Assembly: GCF_038002825.1 (NCBI RefSeq)
Contig: NZ_JBBODF010000001.1
Coordinates: forward strand, 1,364,001 to 1,428,000
Direction: 5' to 3'
Source of the DNA: Paenibacillus sp. FSL H8-0048
Lineage (GTDB): Bacteria > Bacillota > Bacilli > Paenibacillales > Paenibacillaceae
Length of the DNA stretch: 64,000 nt
Numbering within the stretch: the first letter of the stretch is position 1; the number at the start of each line of letters is the position of its first letter. Under the pieces are notes generated by a model that was given only the letters and a program-made list of their open reading frames with translations, was not told the origin of the DNA and searched no databases. Positions 1 to 7,214 of this stretch are shown here, piece by piece. A program made the position numbers and the translations under genes.

Positions 1-1936
1 GCGCCAGCTCCAGCGTCTCGAAGTCAGCGGTCATATCCGCCAGCCGGAATTCGGGCAGGCCGCTCTGCTTCGTCCCGAAGAAATCCCCCGGTCCGCGCAG
101 CTCCAGATCCCGCCGTGATACCTCGAACCCGTCATCCGTATCTGTCATTGCAGTCATCCGCTCGCGCCCGATCTCCGACTTCGGATCAGCCATCAGCACA
201 CAGTAGGAAGCATGCTCTCCTCTGCCGACCCGGCCGCGCAGCTGATGCAGCTGAGACAGCCCGAAGCGGTCAGCGTCCATGATAATCATCAGCGTGGCAT
301 TCGGGACATCGACACCGACCTCTACGACCGTTGTAGACACCAGAAGCTGCAATTCGTTGCTGTAGAAGTTCCGCATGACCTCGTCCTTCTCGGACGGTGT
401 CATTCTCCCGTGAAGCAAGCCCACCTTATAATTAGGAAAAGCCTGCGACATCTGCACATGCAGATCAATCGCATTCTGTACATCCAGCTTCTCTGACTCC
501 TCAATCAGCGGACAGATCAGATAAGCTTGCCGCCCTTGCTCAATCTCCCGGCTGATCAGATTCATCACCCGCTCCAGCAGATCCGGCTTCACCCAGTAGG
601 TGGTAATCGGCACACGCCCCTTCGGCCGTTCGGATAACGTAGACACATCCATATCCCCAAAGACGGTGATTGCCAGCGTCCGCGGGATTGGAGTGGCGGT
701 CATCGTCAGCACATCCGGGTTATACCCCTTGCGCCGCAGGACACTGCGCTGGTTCACCCCGAAGCGGTGCTGCTCATCCGTAACCACAAGCCCCAGGCTG
801 CGGAAGAAGACATCCTCCTGGATCAGCGCATGAGTCCCGACGACCACATCCAGCATACCCATCTGTAGATCGGCCAGCAGATCCTTCCGTTTGCGGCCGG
901 TTACGCTGCCGGTCAGCAGGCCCACGGTAATACCGAAGGGCTCGAACATCCTCGTGAGCGAGCGCATATGCTGCTCTGCCAGGATTTCAGTCGGCACCAT
1001 CAGCGCACCCTGAAATCCGGATTTTACAGTTGCGTAGAGCGCTATGGCCGCGAGTACCGTTTTGCCGGAGCCCACATCGCCTTGAAGCAGCCGGTTCATG
1101 CAATACCCTGAACGCATATCCTGCAGAATCTCCAGCTCCACATGCTTCTGGGCATCGGTCAGCTCAAACGGCAGGCTGCGCACGAATTGCCTCACTGTTG
1201 CATTGTCCACAGTATGAACTACGCCATCCATCCGGCCACGGTTCAGCACGCGGAAGGCTTGTACCTTCAGCTGGAACAGGAACAGCTCCTCATACACCAT
1301 CCGGCGTCTTCCCTGCTGGCCCTCGCGCGTATCCTCCGGCTGATGAATCGTGGCAATCGCCCGCTTGCGTGACATGAAGTCATATTTGCTCATAATGCTG
1401 TGCGGCAGAATCTCAGGGATCAGGTCCCCGTACTGCTGCAACGCCTGGCCAATAATCCGGCGAATCCAGGACTGCGTAATCTTGCCACCGACGGAGTATA
1501 CCGGCTGCAGCGTTCCTGTCTTGCCTTCGCCCCGGTCCGGGAATTCATAGTTAGTCACCGTAATCTGATTGCGCTTCTGATCCCACTTCCCCGTCAGCAC
1601 CACTTCACGGCCGACCGTCAGTTGTTCACGCGCATAATGCTGGTTAAACCACGTAGCGGTGAACATCCACGGCTCGGCCACCATCTTGCAGCTCATACGG
1701 GATTTGCCCCCGAAGCGCTTGAGCACCGGAATGCCGATGACCTTGGCTATCACGGTTGCCTTGTCGCCGTGCTTGACCTCACTAAGAGATTTCGGACGGA
1801 AGTCCTCATACCGGAAAGGGTAATACTCCAGCAGATCCTTCACTGTAAAGACGCCAAAGGCGTGAAGCTCGCTTTGCTTTTGAGCGCTCACGCCAGTTAT
1901 TTGTTTCACTTCAATTGAATCCAAAGTAAGCACCAT
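1..1936 (-). CDS. recG: ATP-dependent DNA helicase RecG (C-terminus cut by window edge)
   Basis: RecG is a superfamily 2 helicase that remodels stalled replication forks and Holliday junctions. About 645 residues are visible; the family is about 680, so some 35-40 C-terminal residues lie outside the window. The N-terminus (MVLTLDSIEVKQITGVSA) leads into the OB-fold wedge domain. Walker A reads GDVGSGKT (near 1065) and the DEAD-like motif DEQHRFG (near 765). The ATG at 1934-1936 follows an AGGGGATG ribosome binding site. It lies 15 bp downstream of the degV-like gene on the same strand and is probably co-transcribed with fakA and degV. Confidence 0.95.
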   Translation of the reverse strand, partial: MVLTLDSIEVKQITGVSAQKQSELHAFGVFTVKDLLEYYPFRYEDFRPKSLSEVKHGDKATVIAKVIGIPVLKRFGGKSRMSCKMVAEPWMFTATWFNQHYAREQLTVGREVVLTGKWDQKRNQITVTNYEFPDRGEGKTGTLQPVYSVGGKITQSWIRRIIGQALQQYGDLIPEILPHSIMSKYDFMSRKRAIATIHQPEDTREGQQGRRRMVYEELFLFQLKVQAFRVLNRGRMDGVVHTVDNATVRQFVRSLPFELTDAQKHVELEILQDMRSGYCMNRLLQGDVGSGKTVLAAIALYATVKSGFQGALMVPTEILAEQHMRSLTRMFEPFGITVGLLTGSVTGRKRKDLLADLQMGMLDVVVGTHALIQEDVFFRSLGLVVTDEQHRFGVNQRSVLRRKGYNPDVLTMTATPIPRTLAITVFGDMDVSTLSERPKGRVPITTYWVKPDLLERVMNLISREIEQGRQAYLICPLIEESEKLDVQNAIDLHVQMSQAFPNYKVGLLHGRMTPSEKDEVMRNFYSNELQLLVSTTVVEVGVDVPNATLMIIMDADRFGLSQLHQLRGRVGRGEHASYCVLMADPKSEIGRERMTAMTDTDDGFEVSRRDLELRGPGDFFGTKQSGLPEFRLADMTADFETLELA

Positions 1937-1951
1937 GTTCATCCCCTAACC

Positions 1952-2812
1952 TTAAGCGGGCCAGATGAATACGGCTAAGGTTCCGTTACCGACATGACTG
2001 CCCACAACCGGGCCGACATTGGTCAGAACCTTCTCTTTCAAGGTGAAATGTCCGGCTAATTCCCGCAGGAACTCTTCGCCGGAAGCCGGTTCAGCCGTAT
2101 GACCCACGGCCACATGTATAGTATTCACACCCGGCAGATCTGCCTTGAACAGCTCGATCATGCGGGCGACTGCCTTCTTGCGCCCTCTGACCTTTTCTAC
2201 CGCATAGATAATGCCTTCCGCATCAATGGACAGGATCGGCTTGATATTGAGCAGTGTGCCCAGGATGGCCGATGCCTTGCCGATTCTTCCGCCCTTTTGC
2301 AGATATTCCAGTGTATCCACGAGGAAATACAGCTTGCGGGATTGACGCAGACTCTCCACCTTCGCCAGAATCTCCGCAGGAGCATGCCCCTGTTCTGCAA
2401 GCCGGGCGGCTTCCACAACCATGAACCCGAAGCCGTAGGAGGCGGAGAGGCTATCCACCACAGTGATAGCGTCTCCCTCCTCTTCCAGCATGGATTTGGC
2501 CATGACAGCAGACTGGTAGGTACCGCTTAAGCCGGAGGAGATATGGAAGGACAGAATTGAACTGCCCGGATGCTTCTCCTGTATAGTGCGGTATACATTC
2601 ATATATTCTACAGGAGACGGCTGCGAAGTGGTCGGCATTTGCGGCGAGCGGGGAAGACGCTCGTAGAACTGTTCCGGAGTCATATCTACATTATCCCGAA
2701 ATGCCTCTTCGCCGAACATCAGCGTCAGCGGAACGACTTCAATGCCGTACTGCTCCGCCAGAGCAGGCGGGATATCGGAGGTGCTGTCGGTAACGATTAC
2801 GGTACGATTCAT
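1952..2812 (-). CDS. DegV family protein, probable fatty-acid-binding FakB subunit
   Basis: DegV/FakB proteins bind a fatty acid in a buried pocket and present its carboxylate to the kinase FakA, making acyl-phosphate for phospholipid synthesis. The protein is 286 aa, a typical length. It starts MNRTVIVTDSTSDIPP, the usual DegV opening with the DSTSD loop, and has the SSGLSGTYQSA motif that contacts the fatty-acid carboxylate. An upstream in-frame start would add 18 residues, but the ATG at 2810-2812 follows GGGGAGG, so I use that. It is directly downstream of fakA on the same strand, which supports a FakA/FakB pairing. Which fatty acid it prefers cannot be read from the sequence. Confidence 0.88.
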   Translation of the reverse strand: MNRTVIVTDSTSDIPPALAEQYGIEVVPLTLMFGEEAFRDNVDMTPEQFYERLPRSPQMPTTSQPSPVEYMNVYRTIQEKHPGSSILSFHISSGLSGTYQSAVMAKSMLEEEGDAITVVDSLSASYGFGFMVVEAARLAEQGHAPAEILAKVESLRQSRKLYFLVDTLEYLQKGGRIGKASAILGTLLNIKPILSIDAEGIIYAVEKVRGRKKAVARMIELFKADLPGVNTIHVAVGHTAEPASGEEFLRELAGHFTLKEKVLTNVGPVVGSHVGNGTLAVFIWPA

Positions 2813-2876
2813 AATGTTCCTCCCCATACTATGATTTGGCTGCGCCACTCTGCTTGCTTGGGACATTTAAGAGATT

Positions 2877-4661
2877 CTAAGGCTCGACTGAGAAAAGATA
2901 ATAGTACAGCGGCTGGCCGCCTTCATGAATCTCAACCTCAACCTGCGGGTACGTCTCTTCCAGCCAGCTGCCGAGGGCATCCGTAATGTCTGCCTCGGTG
3001 TCCGCACCGGTCAGCACCGTAACGATCTCGTCACCATTCACCAGCATGCTTGACAATAGCTCCTTGCTGACCGTGAGTAAGTCATCGGCAGCTGCAACGA
3101 TCTTGGAGCTCTCGATGCCGATATACTGACCGGATTTGATCTCCAGATCCTCCATCACAGTATCCCGTACAGCATTGGTAATCTGCCCGGATTTGACCTG
3201 GGCAATCGCCTCCAGCATGTTGCTGGTGTTGGTATCTACCGCCTCCTCTTCCTGGAAGGCAAAGGCTGCCGAGATTCCCTGAGGAATACTCTTGCTCGGA
3301 ATCACTGTAATCTCACGTTCGCCCTCCAGCAGCTCCTTGGCCTGCTGTGCAGCCAGGACGATATTGGAGTTATTCGGCAGAATATAGATATGCTTCGCGG
3401 AAATGGAAGAGATCGCATTCACGAAATCCTCTGTACTCGGATTCATCGTCTGGCCGCCGGCCAGAATCGCATCGACACCCAGGCTGCGGAAGATATCCGA
3501 AATCCCGTCTCCCGAGGAGACCGCAATGAAGCCGTACGGCGCCAGATCGTCCGCAGGAGGAACCGCCGGTGCCTGCACGCTGGCCTTCTCTTCCGGGATA
3601 TCAGCGAAAACATCCGGCATCGGTGCGATGTCCATACCGGCAGTCAACAGATCGCGGTGCTGCTCACGCATGTTAAGGATGTGAATCTGGGTAATCTCTC
3701 CGTGGACGAGCGCCAGGTTAAGCACCTCTCCGGGAGTCTTGGAATGCACATGCACCTTGATCGTCTCATCATCCGAGATCACGATGATCGAATCCCCGTT
3801 AACTGATAACGCTTTCCGAAAAGCTTCCTCATCAAAATTTGCTTTCACGGATGCGCCAAGCTGACGGTTAATGAAAAATTCCATATCATATAAAAATTCA
3901 ATATCTTCCGTATGGAGCTGCGATTGCGCGGAAGACTGTACGGAAGACAACGCATGCTCAGGTTTGGTTAGCACCGGCGACGGCACGGATACAGGGGCCG
4001 CAGCTTGTCCTTGCACAGGAGTCTGTACAGGTGCTGAGACTGCTCCGCTCGTCAGATGCTGGTGGAAGCCTTCATAGATGTAGACCAGACCCTGGCCCCC
4101 CGAATCCACCACACCCACCTGCTTCAGCACAGGGAGCTGCTCAGGCGTATATGCCAAGGCTTCCTTAGCTTTGGCCAGGACTTCAGTCATCAGCTCGATA
4201 ATATCCGTTGTGCGGCGTGCATAATACACTGCATGTCTGGCAGCTTCCTTGGCGACCGTAAGAATGGTGCCTTCAACCGGCTTCACCACTGCCTTATAGG
4301 CGGTATCCACCCCGGTCTGCAGCGCTGCAGCGAACTGCTGTGTGTTAAGCTCATCATATTGGGCCGCATAACGTCCAAGACCTCTGAACAGCTGTGACAA
4401 AATAACGCCGGAGTTCCCGCGCGCGCCCATCAATAGTCCCTTCGACAGCACTCCCGCACATTGACCGACAGAGGCTGTGTTGTTTCTCTTCAATTCGTTC
4501 GCGCCTGCGGTCATCGTCAGATTCATGTTTGTGCCCGTATCGCCATCCGGCACCGGAAACACATTCAATGAATTGACATGCTCGGCATGCTGCTGCAGCA
4601 TTTCCGCACCGGCTAGTACCATTGCGGTAAAATCTGTCCCGTTTATAGAACGCTTACTCAA
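2877..4661 (-). CDS. fakA: Fatty acid kinase FakA (DAK2/DhaL domain protein, YloV-like)
   Basis: A 594-aa cytosolic kinase that phosphorylates FakB-bound fatty acids. The N-terminal DhaL/DAK2 domain (about residues 10-200) carries the nucleotide and Mg site PVPDGDTGTNMNLTM and the ARGNSGVILSQ loop. A Pro/Ala/Gln-rich linker (about 205-245) separates it from the middle domain and the C-terminal FakB-interacting domain (about 375-594). The start is TTG at 4659-4661 behind GGAAGGGG with 8-nt spacing. In Bacillus subtilis yloV follows the Asp23-family gene yloU beside rpmB; here fakA still neighbours rpmB and spoVM, but the only Asp23-type gene in the window is at 48.5 kb. Confidence 0.93.
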   Translation of the reverse strand: MSKRSINGTDFTAMVLAGAEMLQQHAEHVNSLNVFPVPDGDTGTNMNLTMTAGANELKRNNTASVGQCAGVLSKGLLMGARGNSGVILSQLFRGLGRYAAQYDELNTQQFAAALQTGVDTAYKAVVKPVEGTILTVAKEAARHAVYYARRTTDIIELMTEVLAKAKEALAYTPEQLPVLKQVGVVDSGGQGLVYIYEGFHQHLTSGAVSAPVQTPVQGQAAAPVSVPSPVLTKPEHALSSVQSSAQSQLHTEDIEFLYDMEFFINRQLGASVKANFDEEAFRKALSVNGDSIIVISDDETIKVHVHSKTPGEVLNLALVHGEITQIHILNMREQHRDLLTAGMDIAPMPDVFADIPEEKASVQAPAVPPADDLAPYGFIAVSSGDGISDIFRSLGVDAILAGGQTMNPSTEDFVNAISSISAKHIYILPNNSNIVLAAQQAKELLEGEREITVIPSKSIPQGISAAFAFQEEEAVDTNTSNMLEAIAQVKSGQITNAVRDTVMEDLEIKSGQYIGIESSKIVAAADDLLTVSKELLSSMLVNGDEIVTVLTGADTEADITDALGSWLEETYPQVEVEIHEGGQPLYYYLFSVEP

Positions 4662-4774
4662 TGAGAATTCCCCTTCCTAACTTCATGCCTAATCAATTCA
4701 ATGATCAACTGGACATAATGCACTAATTTATATTGTACTATAAGAGTCTGCAGAAATAAATGTTTTTGAATCGG

Positions 4775-4804
4775 TTGACGAAGCAATTTTTGCTGTGATA
4801 TGAT
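4775..4804 (+). promoter_or_regulatory. Probable sigma-A promoter of rpmB
   Basis: TTGACG (4775-4780) and TATGAT (4799-4804) with an 18-bp spacer, about 50 bp before the rpmB start codon. Confidence 0.6.
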
Positions 4805-4852
4805 ATTCAAGTATTGTTTTACGCAGGTGTAAGTAACAAGGAGGTGTAATCT

Positions 4853-5041
4853 ATGTCCCGCACATGTACAGTAACAGGCAAGAAACCGGGTAGCGGTAAC
4901 CACGTGTCTCACGCTAACAACCGCAACCGTCGCTCTTGGGGAGTTAACGTTCAGAAGGTTCGTATCTTGGTGAACGGCAAACCGAAACGCGTGTACGTCA
5001 GCACCCGTGCTTTGAAATCCGGTAAAGTTGAACGCGTCTAG
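4853..5041 (+). CDS. rpmB: 50S ribosomal protein L28
   Basis: A 62-aa basic protein with the L28 signature: [20 protein letters not shown], then [13 protein letters not shown] and a C-terminal KSGKVERV. It has a single cysteine (C5), so it is the form without a four-cysteine zinc site. The ATG follows AAGGAGGTG. It is transcribed alone from a recognisable promoter and divergent from fakA, as in other Bacillales. Confidence 0.98.
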   Translation: MSRTCTVTGKKPGSGNHVSHANNRNRRSWGVNVQKVRILVNGKPKRVYVSTRALKSGKVERV

Positions 5042-5083
5042 TTTCCGATCATTCCCGGGCCTGGCGATATCTCATACCAAGTA

Positions 5084-5123
5084 GAAACGGATATGCCGTT
5101 CTTTCATAGACGGTATCCGTTTC
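5084..5123 (+). other. Hairpin in the rpmB 3' region
   Basis: GAAACGGATA (5084-5093) pairs with TATCCGTTTC (5114-5123), and an inner CCGT/ACGG extends the stem past a 2-nt bulge. No T-run follows, so it is not a standard terminator. It lies 43 bp after the rpmB stop and before the real terminator, so it should be in the rpmB mRNA. Confidence 0.6.
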
Positions 5124-5155
5124 AGCGAGAATAGAAGAGATATTATATTTGTAGC

Positions 5156-5191
5156 AAAAAGCACCCTTTACATTCGTAAGGTGCTTTTTTT
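5156..5191. terminator. Bidirectional terminator between rpmB and spoVM
   Basis: AAAAAGCACC, a 14-nt loop, then GGTGCTTTTTTT. The T-run serves rpmB on the plus strand and the A-run serves spoVM on the minus strand. Confidence 0.85.
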
Positions 5192-5214
5192 CATATTTAC
5201 TTGTCTTCTTAAAC

Positions 5215-5295
5215 CTAACTCTTCTGAAACGTGTTCAAAATCGCTTTAACAAAACCTCCCAAAAATCTTGGCAGCTTGAACGTGTAAAATTTCAT
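5215..5295 (-). CDS. spoVM: Stage V sporulation protein SpoVM (26 aa)
   Basis: A 26-codon gene: MKFYTFKLPRFLGG followed by FVKAILNTFQKS and TAG. SpoVM is an amphipathic helix made in the mother cell that recognises the convex forespore membrane and anchors SpoIVA for coat assembly; it also antagonises FtsH. The conserved opening MKFYT.KLP.FLGG.V and the total length match the family closely. The ATG at 5293-5295 follows GGGAGGG at normal spacing. Its place next to rpmB and fakA matches the Bacillus subtilis order. It is easily missed because of its size. A promoter of the mother-cell sigma-E type would be expected at about 5300-5380, but I could not identify one with confidence. Confidence 0.93.
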   Translation of the reverse strand: MKFYTFKLPRFLGGFVKAILNTFQKS

Positions 5296-5380
5296 GATTA
5301 ACCCTCCCATCAATTCATGCCGTGCAGTAGGAGACGATCCTGTCTAGATGAAGAATGTTCCATCGATTGCAGACCTCCGC

Positions 5381-5412
5381 AAAAAAGGCTACATGAGATT
5401 TCTGCTCATGTA
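5381..5412 (-). terminator. Terminator downstream of rpe
   Basis: TACATGAG (5390-5397) pairs with CTCATGTA (5405-5412) across a 7-nt loop, followed on the minus strand by a T6 run at 5386-5381. It ends the rsgA-rpe transcript before spoVM. Confidence 0.8.
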
Positions 5413-5511
5413 ACCATATTTATGCGACCACAACTTGGCCTATACCTTCCGTATGCGAATGCAGCAGATTGAGGGTCAATTCATTTAATAGTAGATGGGC
5501 ATCAGCTCCTA

Positions 5512-6180
5512 TTACTGCACTGCACTGTCCGCCGCCTCACGAATGGCCTTGATCGCTCCTGCGCGGTCGCTGCGGCCGAACACCGCATTGCCTGCCACAA
5601 GCACATCGGCCCCTGCTTCAGCTACAAGCGGTGCCGTAGCTTCGGCTACTCCGCCGTCTACCTCGATATGCAGGCCCTTATGATGGATCTCTTCCGCCCA
5701 CTTCCGGAGCTGCGTAATCTTATGCAGTGTGCGCGGAATGAAGGCCTGCCCGCCGAAGCCCGGATTGACGGTCATCACAAGCACCATATCCACATCCTCC
5801 AGAACCTCACGCACCGCCGCTGCGGGTGTAGCCGGATTAATGGCCACCCCTGCCATCAGGCCAAGCTCCTTGATCTGATGAATTACACGGTGCAGATGTA
5901 CGCAGGCTTCGGCATGAACCGTAATCACGGAAGCGCCCGCAGCGGCAAAATCAGCGATATAGCGTTCCGGGTTCTCTATCATTAAATGCACATCCAGAGG
6001 CAAAGAAGTATGGGCTCTCACCGCTGACACAATTGCGGGACCCAGCGTAATATTCGGCACAAAATGTCCGTCCATCACATCTACATGAATCCAGTCCGCA
6101 CCGCTGGCTTCCGCTTCGGCTACCTCTGCACCAAGCGCTGCGAAATCTGCTGACAATATGGAAGGAGCAATTTTTACCAT
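5512..6180 (-). CDS. rpe: Ribulose-phosphate 3-epimerase
   Basis: Interconverts ribulose-5-phosphate and xylulose-5-phosphate in the pentose phosphate pathway. The 222-aa TIM barrel is full length. It shows MVKIAPSILSADF at the start, the metal-site motif HVDVMDGHFVPNIT, the phosphate-binding VNPGFGGQ, and EVDGGV near the C-terminus. It lies 4 bp downstream of rsgA, and the pair follows prkC, the usual Bacillales order prpC-prkC-rsgA-rpe. Confidence 0.97.
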   Translation of the reverse strand: MVKIAPSILSADFAALGAEVAEAEASGADWIHVDVMDGHFVPNITLGPAIVSAVRAHTSLPLDVHLMIENPERYIADFAAAGASVITVHAEACVHLHRVIHQIKELGLMAGVAINPATPAAAVREVLEDVDMVLVMTVNPGFGGQAFIPRTLHKITQLRKWAEEIHHKGLHIEVDGGVAEATAPLVAEAGADVLVAGNAVFGRSDRAGAIKAIREAADSAVQ

Positions 6181-6184
6181 GAGT

Positions 6185-7090
6185 TTAATACCTCCGCTTT
6201 TTATCTTTCATTTCATTAAAGAACAGCTTGTAATGCTCATAACGACTATCTGCAATATCTCCGGACTCCCAGGCCTCTATCACCTTGCAGCCCGGTTCGT
6301 GCAGATGGCTGCAGCCGCGAAATTTGCAATTCTCCGCGTAGGAAGCGAACTCACGGAAGCACTCCGACAATTCTTCTACGCCCAGCTCCAGGAAATCCAG
6401 CTGGCTGAAGCCCGGAGTGTCGGCCACAAACCCGCCATTACCTATATCCATCAGCTCTACATGGCGTGTCGTATGACGCCCGCGTCCGAGACGGAGGCTT
6501 ATCTCCCCTGTCTCCAGCGCAAGACCCGGCACAAGCCGGTTAAGCAATGTGGACTTCCCTACGCCTGACTGTCCTGAGAAGACGCTGATGATTCCGGCCA
6601 GTCGCTGACGCAGCTCATCCGCACCAGATCCGTTCAGTGAGCTTGTGACCATAACCTCGTAACCAATCTGCTCATATAGAGCTTTGACGGCTTCCGTAGC
6701 CTGCCCTTCATCCTCGGCCAGATCCTGCTTCGTGAGCACAATCAGCGTCTCCAGGCCTGAATGCTCGATATGAACCAGGAACTTGTCCAGCAGATTTAGA
6801 TTCATATCCGGCTCCCGCACGGAGAACAGCAGCACTGCCAGCTTCACGTTAGCCACCTGCGGGCGGATCAGCTCCGATTCACGGGGAAGCAGTTCATCTA
6901 CCATACCCTCTCCGTTCTCGGTCAGCATATAGATTACCCGGTCACCGACCAGCGGCGCAATTCCTTTCTTCTTCAGAATGCCGCGCCCCCGGCACTGTAC
7001 CGCCTCTTCCTCAGTTACAATCTGTTCATCCTTGAGCGGCTTAACATAGTAATATCCGCTTAACGCTTTAATTATGATTCCTTCAGGCAT
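6185..7090 (-). CDS. rsgA: Ribosome small-subunit maturation GTPase RsgA
   Basis: A circularly permuted GTPase that checks late 30S assembly. The N-terminal OB domain (MPEGIIIKALSGYYYVKP) is followed by the permuted GTPase order: TKQD (G4) comes before the P-loop GQSGVGKST (G1) and DTPGF (G3). The C-terminal zinc knuckle has Cys/His ligands in CKFRGCSHLHEPGC. I start at the ATG at 7088-7090; a longer in-frame ORF would add 22 residues unlike the family. An AGGAGAGGAAGG tract lies upstream. Length is 301 aa. Confidence 0.96.
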   Translation of the reverse strand: MPEGIIIKALSGYYYVKPLKDEQIVTEEEAVQCRGRGILKKKGIAPLVGDRVIYMLTENGEGMVDELLPRESELIRPQVANVKLAVLLFSVREPDMNLNLLDKFLVHIEHSGLETLIVLTKQDLAEDEGQATEAVKALYEQIGYEVMVTSSLNGSGADELRQRLAGIISVFSGQSGVGKSTLLNRLVPGLALETGEISLRLGRGRHTTRHVELMDIGNGGFVADTPGFSQLDFLELGVEELSECFREFASYAENCKFRGCSHLHEPGCKVIEAWESGDIADSRYEHYKLFFNEMKDKKRRY

Positions 7091-7214
7091 ACATGCTGAG
7101 CCTTCCTCTCCTGTATATTTACGCAAATGACCCAAGTGTGAAGTCCCCCGGGTCATTTCGCTGCTTCAACCCTGCCCGTATTCCCGGCAGCCCGGCTGAA
7201 GCTTATCTGTTCTA

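Noticed and set aside
4658..4912. Minus-strand 84-codon ORF over the rpmB promoter
   Set aside because: It overlaps rpmB's promoter and start and has low complexity typical of chance.
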